In this document: positions 24,972 through 41,008 of the stretch, piece by piece | Position numbering within the stretch: position 1 is the first letter of the stretch | How the letters are laid out: each line of letters starts with the position of its first letter | Source of the DNA: Phycomyces blakesleeanus NRRL 1555(-) | Lineage: Eukaryota; Mucoromycota; Mucoromycetes; Mucorales; Phycomycetaceae | DNA: 64,000 bases | Assembly (NCBI RefSeq): GCF_001638985.1 | Contig: NW_017265139.1 | Span: 1,488,001 to 1,552,000, forward strand | Reading direction: 5' to 3' | Notes under the pieces: generated by a model | Database searches by the model: none | Told to the model about the DNA's origin: nothing | The model's input: only the letters and a program-made list of their open reading frames with translations | Translations under genes and position numbers: made by a program

Positions 24972-27563
24972 CTACCATCTTGGACCACTCGCATGGTGAT
25001 GACTGCCGGCAGCTTGTGTGTAGCTCTCACTCATCACACCATCGTTGGCAGGATTATAGGTGAACCCTGCAAACTGCTCCTGCATTGTCTTGGAAATCTG
25101 AGACTCATCTACCACAGACTCCTGTGGTGCCTCTGAAGTAAACTCTTCGTCAAAGTTTGAAGTATCGTTTGATCCATCAACCGAAGGCTTAAAGGGAGGC
25201 TGCACCTTTTTCTGCATCAACTTTTGCCAGTCAATTCGAGCAAAGAAGGGGTGATTCTTGATATCTTCAGGTCCATTGTTACCAAGACGTTCATTAGGAT
25301 CCCGAGTAAGAAGCTATTCAAAATAACAAATAAGATAACAAAAACAACAACAATAAAAAAAAAACTTACACCTCGCAACAATCCCTTGGAGTCTTCAGAC
25401 ATCTCATCCGGGAATCGAAGCTCATCTTGAAGAATCTTGCGATACATCTCATTTGTGTTCTCATCATAGAATGGCGGCAGACCTGTCATCATCTCGTACA
25501 AAAGCACACCCAGGGTCCACCAGTCAACGGTCTTTGTGTAGCCCTGTCCCAACAATAGCTCTGGTGCAAGGTATTCGGGTGTTCCGCAAAACGTGTTGGT
25601 CCGGTCATTCTCCTTCATGTTCAACTTACACAAGCCAAAATCACACAAGGCAATATGACCGTTGTAATCAATCAGGATATTCTCGGGCTTCAGATCACTT
25701 GAAACGTTAAATATTATTATTATTGTTTTGGTCTTGTTAGCACAAAGAAAATATAAAACTCAAACAAATCCTCACTCACTCACTCACTCACTCTCACTCT
25801 CACCCATATTATATATATATATATTGGCTTACCGATAAATCACATTATAGTCGTGCAAACATTCGAGTGCACATAGCAACTCTGCAGTGTAGAATCGAGA
25901 ACGTTCTTCATCAAATTTGCCTTCTACCTGAAGGTGGTGGAATAACTCTCCGCCATTGATAAATGCCAGCACAAGATAAAGTTTATCAGGGCTCTGGAAA
26001 GCAAACTTTAAAGGCACAATAAACGGATTTCTGATCTTGGCAAGCACGGTCTTTTCTGCCATTGTGTGGGTCACTTCAGATCTAGAGATAATTCTGGATT
26101 TACGCAAAACCTTCATGGCATAGATACGGTTTGTGTCCTTTTTTCTCACCACATAAACCTATAATGCATACACAGATAATAGCAATAATAAACACACAAA
26201 GGTTACTCTTCTTTTCTCTATCTTTCTCTTTGGTCCCAAAGAAAGGAAAAGAAAGGAAAAGGAGATTTATATAATCAAGCAATTGTTTCTTACCTTTCCA
26301 AAACTTCCTCTTCCAATCACACGCAAAAGATCAAAGGCATCAAATGCAATCGGTTGATTTTGCTAGTAGTAAAAAAAAAAACATTAAATAAAAACAAGCT
26401 CAAGACAAAGGAGCGGTCATTTCTATGTTGATAGTATTTATAAGCATAATTACCTGTTGAGGAGTGTAGCATAGTTGAACATGCATTGCACCAGTACCAC
26501 CGACAATAGTCAAAACCTGATCATCAAACTTTGTAGAATTGAAGTTTGGTGTCATCTTGACCGCACCGAGGAAATAGTCGTTTGTCGGGTGAGTAGAGAC
26601 TCCTTGAGCAGTGGGAGGGTGTCTCAAATAAATTGAAATCGAAACTTCTGAGCTACGAGATACATCACTAAACAATACAATATAAAATTTAGTTTAGTTT
26701 CTTTTTTTTTAAAAAAAAAAACTTTTAAGAGTTGTTTGTTGTATTTACAAATGAGCACGGTACTGGTAAACTGGATGAGCGGTATCTCCTCCAAGAGCAT
26801 CGATCAATACTTCGTTCTTATCAAACTCAAGTACAACATAAGGCAACCACCAGTTCTGTCTGCGGGACAATGAATCACGGTTACGAGAGGTCTGGGGTTG
26901 ATGAGGGATTGGAGGCAATTGGACACCAGATGGAAGAGAGATGCCTTGGGCCTCGCACACACGAATCAGCAAAACACCTGACTTTGGCTCAGCTGGCTGT
27001 GATGACACAGAAGAAGCAGCTGGAGCATGAGATGGTGGAGGTCGAACAGGTGGCTGTGGAGTAGCCGATTCTTTGTTTTCTATAGTAAAAACAAGGCAAG
27101 ATTAATGTAATTAGTTTTTTTATGTGTGTATATCTTTAGTTATTTATTAGGTCATTGAAGATTATAGTCAATATAGAATCATATAAACATTTGTATATAT
27201 ATATATATATAAATTTTTACATCTTCTTTACAATTTGGTCATTTAACCTCCCACACACACGCACACACATATATATATGGCATCATTGTTTTTAAAAGGT
27301 AGATATAAATGAATATAAGGAGAGAATGCTGTGCTTTTCTTTACAATATTTGGCAAACACAAAAGTAACAGCAACAGCAACAGCGACAATAATAATGGTA
27401 ATGATAATGATGAATAAAATATGGTCGTATGAAATACAGTGTCGGTTTTTTTGTTGTTGTTGTTGGTGTTCAAGTTGTTGTTGTTTGGAAGCTTATACTA
27501 TTTCTATGGGTAGGTGGGTGGTTTGTGCTTACTTTTAACGCCTGGCAATTTCCAAGAGTTCAT
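24972..27563 (-). CDS. SCH9: AGC-family protein kinase with C2 domain, SCH9/S6K type
   Basis: Ser/Thr kinase expected to act downstream of TORC1 in nutrient and stress control. Seven exons: 27563-27533, 27079-26749, 26667-26454, 26362-26294, 26158-25833, 25697-25370, 25313-24972, giving 546 residues. It starts [10 protein letters not shown] from a 31-nt first exon. A Pro-rich stretch is followed by a C2 domain (about 45-190). The kinase domain begins [17 protein letters not shown] (glycine loop 209-216), with the catalytic Lys231, YRDLKPEN (Asp325), DFG (343-345) and activation loop [13 protein letters not shown] (Thr359). The tail ends with hydrophobic motif FAGFTY (Thr518), the site phosphorylated in Sch9 and S6K. 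The C2 plus AGC arrangement is diagnostic of fungal Sch9. The N-terminus is much shorter than in budding yeast. Confidence 0.93.
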
Positions 27564-27894
27564 GGTTTGCCAGAAGAGATGAGAAAGTTGAAGAAAAAGG
27601 AGTTGTAGCCCAGAGTCCACTTTCAGGCCGAAAACATTATATTTCCAAACTTGTCTTTTGACGGAAAAAGGGGCGGGATTTGAAAAAGAAATGTGAAATA
27701 TATATAAAAAAGAACTTGACTTTTTTTTTTTTTTTTAATTTATTCATTTGATTTGAGAGGTTCAATATTGAATTAAAAAAAAATTTATACACATTCTCCC
27801 TTTTAACTATCCTTTTTTTTATTTTTATAATATTTTTTTATACAATATGTTATGTTAAAGAAGAGGTATTTACCCGTATTATCACCCTTTCTAG

Positions 27895-27938
<44 letters not shown>

Positions 27939-29349
27939 GCTCTCTAAATACACTTCTTTTCTCCCTTTCTTCCATATCTTCTCCCCTTTTTTATTTTTAT
28001 TTATGCTTAATGAGTGCCAATGTTAAAGAGGTAGAATAATTACAACATACATACGCATGTATTATGTTATATATATATTCATGACAGCAACCAAGTGTTG
28101 GCTCTTTGTTTTCTTAAATATACCAATTCACATCTATATACCTATCTACAGCCTTTAATTATTCTATAGGTCTTGGAAGCGATCAACTATTGGTCCAAAA
28201 GAATAAATAATATATATCTTTCAGTCCGTTTATTTTATAGAGAGAAAATAATTGTTATTCATTTCAAAAATTGCTATCCCAATGATTACTGGATAATCGA
28301 CATTATTGTCGAATCCTATACAAACACGTGATATTTATTCTTAAAGAGCCTTTTAATGATGCAAACCAAACCAAACCAAAGAAAAACAATGCTCAGACTA
28401 ATAACTGATCCGGTACCCGGGTGAAAGGTTTATATACAGCTACTATTGTTAGTTATTGTTATTAGCATTAAGCATTAAGCATTAAGCATCAAGTTATGCT
28501 TTTGTCTTGTCAATATTAAGCTGCATTAAAACACACACATATAAAGGTATTTTATTTTATATATGTGTGTATATGCTTTATTATTGAAATTCATATTTCT
28601 CCTTTCATAATAAGCAAGAATTTGCTTTTGTCGCAGGATTATTTTATTATTTTTTGGTACTTGGTAGTAGGAGTAAATTGTACCACACTTGTTCTCTTGA
28701 TATAAGGGCAGGGCATAACCCAACTCCTTTGACAGCAATAGCAATCATATCAATGGTAGTTGTTTTATTACCAACAACAACAACAGCAAAAAAGAAAGAC
28801 ACGCACGACCAGTTGATCAATAAACATTTACTCCTTTATTTATTGTATATTTAATAAAGGCTGTCCTCATTGACTATTCAAAACTAACTTTCTTTACCCC
28901 AGAATGATTTGCTCTTGTCAACCTGCCAAATCGGCCCCAAGTGTCCTAACGAATTCATTACTTTCCTGCCAACTCTACTATTGTCATCTACTCTGTCCAG
29001 ATACCAATATCCCCTTCCTTTTTTTTTGTTTTGTTTTATTTTTATTTTATTGTTCGATAGTAACAAGAAGCTGGGTAGAGCTATTTCATTCAAAACATTT
29101 CCATAAATTGTGTATATATTAACGCGTTAGATTCTATAAGAATCCGAAAGATTTTAAAGAAAATAATAATAATAATAATCCGAGATATAACATCGAGATA
29201 TTTATCCCTTTTCTCTTGCAAGGATTGAAGAAAATAATGATACGGGATTTAAACATATCGATGCATTTTTCTTGGCTTTTTTTGTTGAACTCGTAAAAAA
29301 ATTGGATAATTTGTAAATCTTCAATAAATGTATTATGTAAGTGTATTTT
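27564..29349. other. Intergenic region (1.8 kb), no supported gene
   Basis: Contains a CT dinucleotide array (about 27893-27930), T-rich runs and TA tracts. A weak minus-strand frame near 28884-29090 is discussed under rejected items. Confidence 0.55.
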
Positions 29350-29774
29350 TCAAGAAGAGAGTCTCTTCAGAGCATCAATCCATTCTACTGCCAAGAATGA
29401 GGTCGAACCAACAGGAGGTGTGTAAGATAGCCACCTAGACCAAGCTACAAATAAGAAATATATATATATAAATATTGTGTAGATTATTTGCCACTTGCAA
29501 GGCACGTACACACAATAAAAAAAAAAGGGAACTTACCCCAGAATGAAAACTTCTTTCCCAGCCATTTTCCTACAAAGGGGAATACGACAAGGGAGAACAA
29601 AGCATTGATTTGTTCCTTGCTTTCTTCCCATTCAGCCTCTGCATCGTCAGAATAATAACCATCCTCTGAGGCTTCATATCGTCTTTCGTAGCCATAATCA
29701 CCATCCTCACTACGGTCAATGTCATCAATGTCTGGAACTCTGTCCAATTCACTGTATCGATTCTCATTCATCAT
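29350..29774 (-). CDS. Small acidic membrane protein, Mim2-like (mitochondrial outer-membrane import complex)
   Basis: Two exons (29774-29537, 29444-29350) give 110 residues. The N-terminal half is very acidic (residues 10-52, DIDDIDRSEDGD and SDDAEAEWEES). One hydrophobic segment follows, INALFSLVVFPFVGKWLGKK (56-75), then FSFWAWSRWL. This order, with acidic head, W-E-E-S-x-x-Q-I-N, FP-x-x-G-K-x-x-G, and FS-x-x-x-W, is what I know of fungal Mim2, which with Mim1 inserts alpha-helical proteins into the mitochondrial outer membrane. About 30 extra residues after the membrane segment are unusual. An AG lies directly before the start, so a 5' UTR intron is possible. Family assignment is from motif memory only. 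Confidence 0.65.
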
Positions 29775-31366
29775 CACCTACAATTCAAACAAACAAACAA
29801 ACAACCAACCAAACAAAACAAAACAAACAAAGGAAGGAAGTATAAAGAAGAAAGAACGCGTTAAGAAGAAACCATTTACTGCCTTTATTATCATTATTTG
29901 CTTTACTGCGAATATTACTTTTTTCTTGTTCTTATATAAAAAAAGAAGAAAGTATCAATTTGTTTCCTCATACTTTTATTTTTTCTTTTTTTGGTCGAAA
30001 ATCTACGGTTCCCTTTGTCGGTCAAAGAAAACTATTGAGCGGACACCAGATAGAATAGAGCGTAATGAATGATATGAATTAAAGGAAGAAAGAAAGGGTA
30101 GACATACAGAGGGTGATAAGAGTACTTTGGACAGTCACATTTTGGAATTGTAAACTCTGTAAAGCTTCGTTTCTCGTTTTTTTTTTCTATCTTTCTTTCT
30201 ATCAAAGTACACCACAGAACTATCATAATGCAAATACATGGGTTATTTTCTTTAAAAAAGATAAAAAAAAAAGCAGAATAAAGCATATGTAGCTAATAAA
30301 TTTTCTTTACTACATTGTATATATATATAAGTTAAAGGCACAAATTAACCTTAAAAAACCATGTTTGACTGTTTCAAATCTCAAAGACTTTGATAAAGAA
30401 AACCCCAGACTATCTTTTATTTAAAATATATCTTTATTATTGCTCTAATACATGTGATACTATTATCTCTGTAGTCTACATTAGTATAGTCTTTATAAGT
30501 GAATTGGATACAAAGAAGAAGAAAGAAACAGACTTATATACACTATGGGAAAAAAAGAGGTGCCTCTGGAGGTTCCCTGGGGGGAGGCTGCCCAGGAAGC
30601 CGTCCAGGGGGAGCTTTTGATTTCCCTCCTTTTTCACCTCCTGCCTTTTATGAATTATTATATATCTCCGCTATCTAATTGATGTAAGCCTTTATTCATT
30701 TACCAGTATACTTTCTTGTAACTTACACTGTAGGAAATGGCAGCATCTAAAGCTGCGGATGCGCAACTCGGCTGCCCATGAGCAACTTTTATAGTAAATA
30801 AAAGGCCAGCTTTTACTCCATTAGCTTTACATTTTGGCAAATACGATTTATGGGATTTTAGATTAGAGTAGGTGCTGTGTTATAACAAAATACCCATATA
30901 TTTATTTGTCGAATTTTGGTCGCTTGGTTTAAAGTTTTTGTATTTCAGCAGATTTGCTTTCTATTTTGAAATTGCCACAGAATTCTTTAAAATGCTACAG
31001 AATTCTATTAATTGCTACAAAATCTATGGTAATTTTATTTGATTTTGCCACAGAACAACACCCACTCTATTTATGACAAAAATACAATATTCCAAAAAAA
31101 AAAAAACATTTAAGTAACAGAAAAACCAAAAACAGGTTGTGACGCTTCTTAAGCCTTTTGAACAAGAGTTCTATCAATAAACCGTAGTGCTTTAGTATTT
31201 TACTTGGATTTTTTAACTCCATAAGCTTCTTTTTAAAACAAGAGACCCTGAGTGCTAAAATAAAAGAGTAAAAGACCTTGGTGGAAGTCCACAAAAGGAA
31301 GTACCAGTCACATCAATCTGACAAATCCATAAGACAGTTTCAATCTATCGTGATGCCTGATCTCTC
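29775..31366. other. Divergent intergenic region between the Mim2-like gene and NBP35
   Basis: About 1.6 kb. It contains a GC-rich patch at 30555-30640 and a MITE-like inverted-repeat element at 30866-31067. Otherwise AT-rich. No gene is supported. Confidence 0.55.
30866..31067. mobile_element. Putative small MITE with imperfect terminal inverted repeats and TA duplication
   Basis: The left end starts GAGTAGGTGCTGTG. The reverse complement of the right end starts GAGTGGGTGTTGT, 11 of 13 matching. TA dinucleotides at 30864-30865 and 31068-31069 flank it as a possible target duplication. The interior carries three copies of TGCYACAGAATTCT-like sequence at 20-bp spacing (30972, 30992, 31012), with the core recurring at 31045 in the right repeat. 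No coding capacity. Confidence 0.5.
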
Positions 31367-32566
31367 ATGGCATCTGCAACTGAACAAATATCAACGGAGA
31401 ATGCTCCAGAGCACTGTCCTGTAAATATACCTAACCGATTATCTCGCAAATAAAGAAGACCTTGTATAACCAGAATTGACCTTTATCTTCTTTTGTCTTG
31501 TCTTAGGGTCCAGAGAGTCAGGCAGCTGGACAAGCCGACGCTTGTGCTGGGTGTCCTAACCAGAATATCTGCGCTACTGCTCCAAAGGGTCCTGACCCAG
31601 GTACATACAACAACAACAACAAATAAGACGGATACAGACAGAAATCTATGACTGCAGTATTCACATTTCACTGATATCAACTTATAGACATTGCTTTCAT
31701 TACGCAGCGCATGGCATCCGTAAAACACAAGATCTTGGTTCTGTCAGGAAAAGGAGGTGTTGGAAAGTCAAGCTTTACTTCTCAACTAGCCTTTGCCTTG
31801 TCGCACGATGAGGAGGTCCAGGTCGGTGTGATGGATATCGATATATGCGGTCCTTCGATCCCTACAATCATGGGCCTCGAAAATGAACAGATCCACCAGA
31901 GCAACAGTGGCTGGCAACCTGTATTCGTCCAAGAGAATCTGGCTGTCATGAGCATCGGATTCATGCTTCCGGACAAAGATGATGCTGTAATCTGGCGTGG
32001 GCCAAAGAAGAATGGTCTGATCAAGCAGTTCTTGAGAGATGTGGACTGGGGAGAGCTTGACTACTTGCTGGTCGACACTCCTCCAGGTACCTCGGATGAA
32101 CATCTTTCTGTGACCACATTCCTTAAGGAAAGCGGCATTGACGGTGCAGTAATCATCACTACTCCACAAGAGGTTGCTCTTCAGGACGTTCGCAAGGAAA
32201 TCGATTTTTGCCGCAAGGCCAAGATTCCAATCCTGGGCATGGTAGAAAACATGGCCGGTTTTGTCTGTCCTTCATGTCATGGCGAATCCATCATCTTCCC
32301 TCCCAGCACCGGTGGAGCAGCGGCTCTTGCCAAAGAACTCAACATTGACCTCTTGGGATCTATTCCACTCGATCCTCGGGTAGCCAAGAGCTGTGATATG
32401 GGTGTTTCATTTATGGACGAGCATCCTGACTCCCCTGCATGTACTGCCTATGAAGCAATTATTGAGAGTAAGTCATTTTTGCTCGATAGTCTTTCTTGGG
32501 ATGGTATATTAATCAATTTAATTTATTAATTTAATTTATACAGAGCTTTTGGAAAAAGTCGGATAA
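31367..32566 (+). CDS. NBP35: Cytosolic Fe-S cluster assembly P-loop ATPase NBP35
   Basis: Scaffold ATPase of the CIA machinery that assembles [4Fe-4S] clusters for cytosolic and nuclear proteins. Four exons (31367-31420, 31507-31600, 31688-32467, 32544-32566) give 316 residues. The N-terminal cluster motif is complete: Cys17-x13-Cys31-x2-Cys34-x5-Cys40, the arrangement that separates Nbp35 from Cfd1. The deviant Walker A is [12 protein letters not shown], then [10 protein letters not shown] and [13 protein letters not shown]. The C-terminal dimer-bridging CxxC is FVCPSCHG. The first exon holds [18 protein letters not shown]. An out-of-frame ATG at 31353 overlaps the start and could matter if transcription begins upstream of it. 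Confidence 0.96.
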
Positions 32567-32897
32567 AGCAGTCTAATATACTACCTTGGCTTTTACTACC
32601 TTTTATATACATATATCATCCATCAACAAAAAAAATCAATAAACATATAAAAATATATTCCTGTATATAAATATAATTATCTGTATATTCGTGTGTGTTT
32701 TAACGTATGCATGCATAGTGTATCTTGTATTTTTCAAGTATTTTTTTCCCATTATATACACCGAGTTTATTCGACATTTGACAGTAAAATGACGTAAGTG
32801 AGTGTAAGTTCTGGCAAACACAAGCATATAAAAAGAGGACGCATCTTGTTATCTGCACCTTTTCCTTTTATTTTTTCCTTTAAAACAACTACATAAT
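32567..32897. other. Short intergenic region between NBP35 and the DsbA-like gene
   Basis: About 330 bp, AT-rich. It serves as NBP35 3' end and promoter of the next plus-strand gene. A pyrimidine-rich tract (about 32855-32882) precedes the start codon. No gene seen. Confidence 0.5.
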
Positions 32898-33854
32898 ATG
32901 GCCTTAGCTCCTCAATTCGCGGGTAACTTTTTTTCTCTTCAAGTCATTACATAAGCATCCTCTTCTGCCCATTTACTCATTATACATTGTCATTGCTTTG
33001 TTAGGTCATCGCCTTGGTTCTGCTTTGGCTCCTAATACCATTGAAATCTATCTTGACTACGTCGTATGTTATTTTGTTTAACCTTGCTCTTTTGTTTTGT
33101 TTTATTTTATTTATTTTTGCTTGATTATTGACGCGTTTTATAATATTGATTGTAGTGTCCATTTTCGGCCAAAATTTACAAGAAGCTTAGAGAGGTGAGA
33201 AATATTGATAAGAAGAAGAAAAAAAAAAGAACCCAATAGTGCTATTGGTCGTGGAACTTATCTTGAAAGCACTCTAGCAATTCTGGCAATTGACAGAAGA
33301 AAAATACCCTGACAAGTTCCAAGTTATCTTCCGTCAGCAAGTTCAGCCTTGGCATGCATCTTCTACACTTGTGCACGAAGCTGCTCTCGCAGTAGAGAGA
33401 ATCAATTCTCAAAAATTCTTTCCATTTTCCGATGCCCTGTTTGCTCACCAGGCTGAGTAAGTTGAAATTGTCCCTTCTTTCTTTATCAACTGGTTGATTG
33501 ATTGATTGACTGACTGACTGACTTATTCATGCTTCTTTCTTTCAACTGTATAGATACTTTGATGAGGCTGTCGAAGAAAAGACTCGTCGTCAGTTGATTG
33601 ATCAATTGAGCACCCTGGCTTCAAGTGTCGGCGTTTCTGGCGAGGAAGTCAAAGGACTTTTATCAAATGGAACAGGCGAGCCAAAGAATGCAGGCAATAA
33701 GCTGTCCAATGATCTCAAGCTGGCCATCCGCCTAGGTCGCCAAAATGGTATCCACGTCAGCCCAACTGTTTTGTTTAATGGAATCCGCGATGACAGTGTA
33801 TCTTCAAGCTGGGAAATTAAGCAGTGGGATGATTATTTGAAATCAAAGCTTTAA
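32898..33854 (+). CDS. DsbA-like thioredoxin-fold protein
   Basis: Five exons (32898-32922, 33005-33063, 33156-33194, 33278-33456, 33554-33854) join in phase to give 200 residues. A beta strand IEIYLDYV leads into CPFSAK (Cys29-Pro-Phe-Ser32), the position of the thioredoxin CxxC. The second Cys is replaced by Ser, which points to a glutathione-dependent or peroxidase/isomerase-like role rather than a classical dithiol oxidase. FQVIFRQQVQPWHASS and the helical insertion (GEEVKGLLS) are typical of the DsbA/Thioredoxin_4 group. VSPTVLFNG supplies the cis-Pro loop near the C-terminus. An intron falls exactly before Cys29. No signal peptide is visible, so it is probably cytosolic. The substrate is unknown. 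Confidence 0.85.
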
Positions 33855-34073
33855 AATTAAAAAAGTGAACATAAATAAAATCAATCAATTAACCAAATAA
33901 AAAAATAAAAAAAAATAAACCAAGCTTCAAAGCTTTCTTATTACTATTAATATTATTTTAAATGTTTTTTTATAAAGGAAAAAGAAATGGGGGATTAAAT
34001 GTATTCAATAAAAAAAACCAATTTGAGGTCAAGATTACATTTCTTCATTAATGTATTTGTGTAATAAATAATC

Positions 34074-35776
<1,703 letters not shown>

Positions 35777-36260
35777 AGCGGCAAAGGGAGAATGCAAGTT
35801 AAAGAGCAAAGAACAAAGAACAAATAATAATAAAAAAAAAGGCAGGCGATTTTTTGTTGGTAAAAAATAAATAATTAAAATAATAATAAATTTGGGCGGG
35901 ATTGTTAAAGCTTATGGGAAGTAGGATAAAAATTGGCCTTTCTATGGATCAAAAATTGTTCTGGAAATATCCACACTGGTTCTTATTTTTTTGTTTTTTG
36001 TTTTTTGTTTTTTTGTTGTTTTAGGTCTCTCACTCCAAAATAGGTAAATAAAGGTATAATCTTTTAGTTGATAGATAACTCTATGGTTCATGCTCTTTAA
36101 TATACATCTTCTCGATTTTGTTTGTAAGAAATCCTTGTCATCATCGTCGTATATATATTTTTTTCTATGTTACTATTTACATTTATTTATCTTTATATCT
36201 CAAAGAATAAATATTAATCTCTTCTTTATAATCATCATCTTTTTTTTGGTATTTTTTTTT
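35777..36260. other. Intergenic region between CYP40 and ADE5,7
   Basis: About 480 bp. The promoter of the CYP40 gene and the 3' end of ADE5,7 (both minus strand) lie here. T-rich runs, no gene. Confidence 0.5.
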
Positions 36261-39356
<3,096 letters not shown>

Positions 39357-41008
39357 CAAAGGTAGTAAAGGATATTGGTTTGACGAGAAGAAATGCGCAA
39401 AAAAGTCGGTTTTTAGCTTAATGGATGCTCTGAGTCACATCACCAAGCCACAGGACTGACTGATCGACTCATTTAGCTTTTTAAGATTTCCTAAAGCTTT
39501 TTGGAAATCAATGCACTTTTTTTTTTCTTTCATTCTCTACATCGATATTAAGAGTTGTCCTTTATCTGACCCTAGTGTACTATATGGCTTTGGGGAAACA
39601 AAAGGTACTACTTTAAAGAGATAAAAATCTACATATAATTCCACTTGTCTTTTCTTACTCTCTTTTTCCGTTCCCTCACATCAGATCTTACTTGGCGGGG
39701 GATACAAACTGCCACTGACATCGAATGTAGGAAATGCAGTCGGAGACCGTATGCGCAAAGTCAAAGGCCACTAACTAATGACTAAAATAGAAATCTATTC
39801 ATCCTAATCAACCAACAAAAAGCACCAAAGATCAGTCTAAGTTGTGGACTGGGCGGGTTGTACTTTAAGGCATGAATACATAAGGATTTGTGCAATAAAT
39901 AGATGAATAGCTATAAAGAGAGAGAGAGAGAGATATTGGGCTCTCATCAATTAACAGTTCATTGAGTACCAGAAATAATTGGCAAAACTAACTAGTATCT
40001 CTGTATGATTTTTTTTTAGTGATAAGCACACTAAAAAAGAAAGTGTCTTTGGAGTGCCAAATCTTTCAAAGATGTTGACTAACTTTTCGGTATTCCGGCA
40101 GTCACTGTTCCATCAAACAAGGAATTCGATCCCTATTTCTGGAATAATCTGAATAATTAGATATTCGAGATAATTTGTTTTGGGTATCACTTTTTATAAT
40201 TCAATCATTTTCGACACCTTTTTCTTTTCACTCCACTGCTACTATTAGTATTACTACTACTTATACTCACATATATATATATATATATATATATCCAATG
40301 CTGTAATAATTAAAGTCATTGTATATAAACTAGTATCAAATAATTACTGCATTTTATGTTCAGGCGCCATAGTCTTATCAATCTGATCCTTGATCCGTGC
40401 TTCAAATATATACATGTGTAGACTGACCAGAAAATTAATTCTGGACTTTAGAGTACATAAATACTCTTGACCGACCATCCTCATTTCGTTTTGACTTATC
40501 ATCTTTAGTTGTTACAAAAAGCTATCCTTTACATTTACCCAATAGATAGGAAAATTTTGACAAAAAAAAACACTAATAAGGATCGGAATACATAAAAATG
40601 TTTTGTCTGTCGCTATAATTTTCTTTTGCTGTACAGTAATAATGATAATAATACGAATATCGGAAGATGCGATTAATAAGACATCCGCCAAGATTGACCT
40701 GAATTCATCACAAGCTATTTGGTCTCTTTGAAAGAAAAATGTATGGACTATAATTACAAGAGTTTAATAGTATCAGATCATTATTATATCTATGTAATAA
40801 TAATAAGAGACACACTGCTTAATCTTGTACATCTCTATTCGGTATCGTCCAAGTCAGTATAAGTGTTTATCTGGCTCATTCTCCCAAAGGAGACGAGTAA
40901 AACAAAACTTAGAGATTATCTACATAATCAATTTCTGTATTGTTTGCATCAAAATATTTAAAGCATTGCTATTGTAAGATGATAAACAACCAAAAAGAAA
41001 AAGAAGGT
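39357..41008. other. Intergenic region (1.65 kb), no supported gene
   Basis: Separates the ADE5,7 start from the DEAD-box stop. Mostly AT-rich with TA tracts (about 40270-40295). Apart from the TGAGTCA site nothing is recognised. Confidence 0.55.
39431..39437. promoter_or_regulatory. TGAGTCA (Gcn4/Bas1-type core) upstream of ADE5,7
   Basis: A perfect 7-bp TGA(G/C)TCA core lies 75 bp upstream of the ADE5,7 ATG. In yeast, purine genes including ADE5,7 are driven by Bas1/Bas2 and Gcn4 through TGACTC elements. A near match, CGACTCA, lies at about 39465. Functional use here is inference. Confidence 0.5.

Noticed and set aside
24584..25030. Long minus-strand frames overlapping the end of the SCH9-type gene
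   Set aside because: Ser/Leu/Tyr low complexity from GA and ATAAAA repeats; the kinase frame ends at 24972.
24972..27563. Idea that the neighbouring phosphodiesterase and SCH9 genes form a functional cluster
   Set aside because: Both act in nutrient signalling, but they have separate promoters 2.3 kb apart and adjacency of two signalling genes is weak evidence without conservation data.
28884..29122. Frames on both strands near 29 kb (minus-strand one with GHLGPIWQVDKSKSFWGKES)
   Set aside because: The minus frame looks briefly protein-like, but there is no upstream exon, no family match and the plus frame is low complexity.
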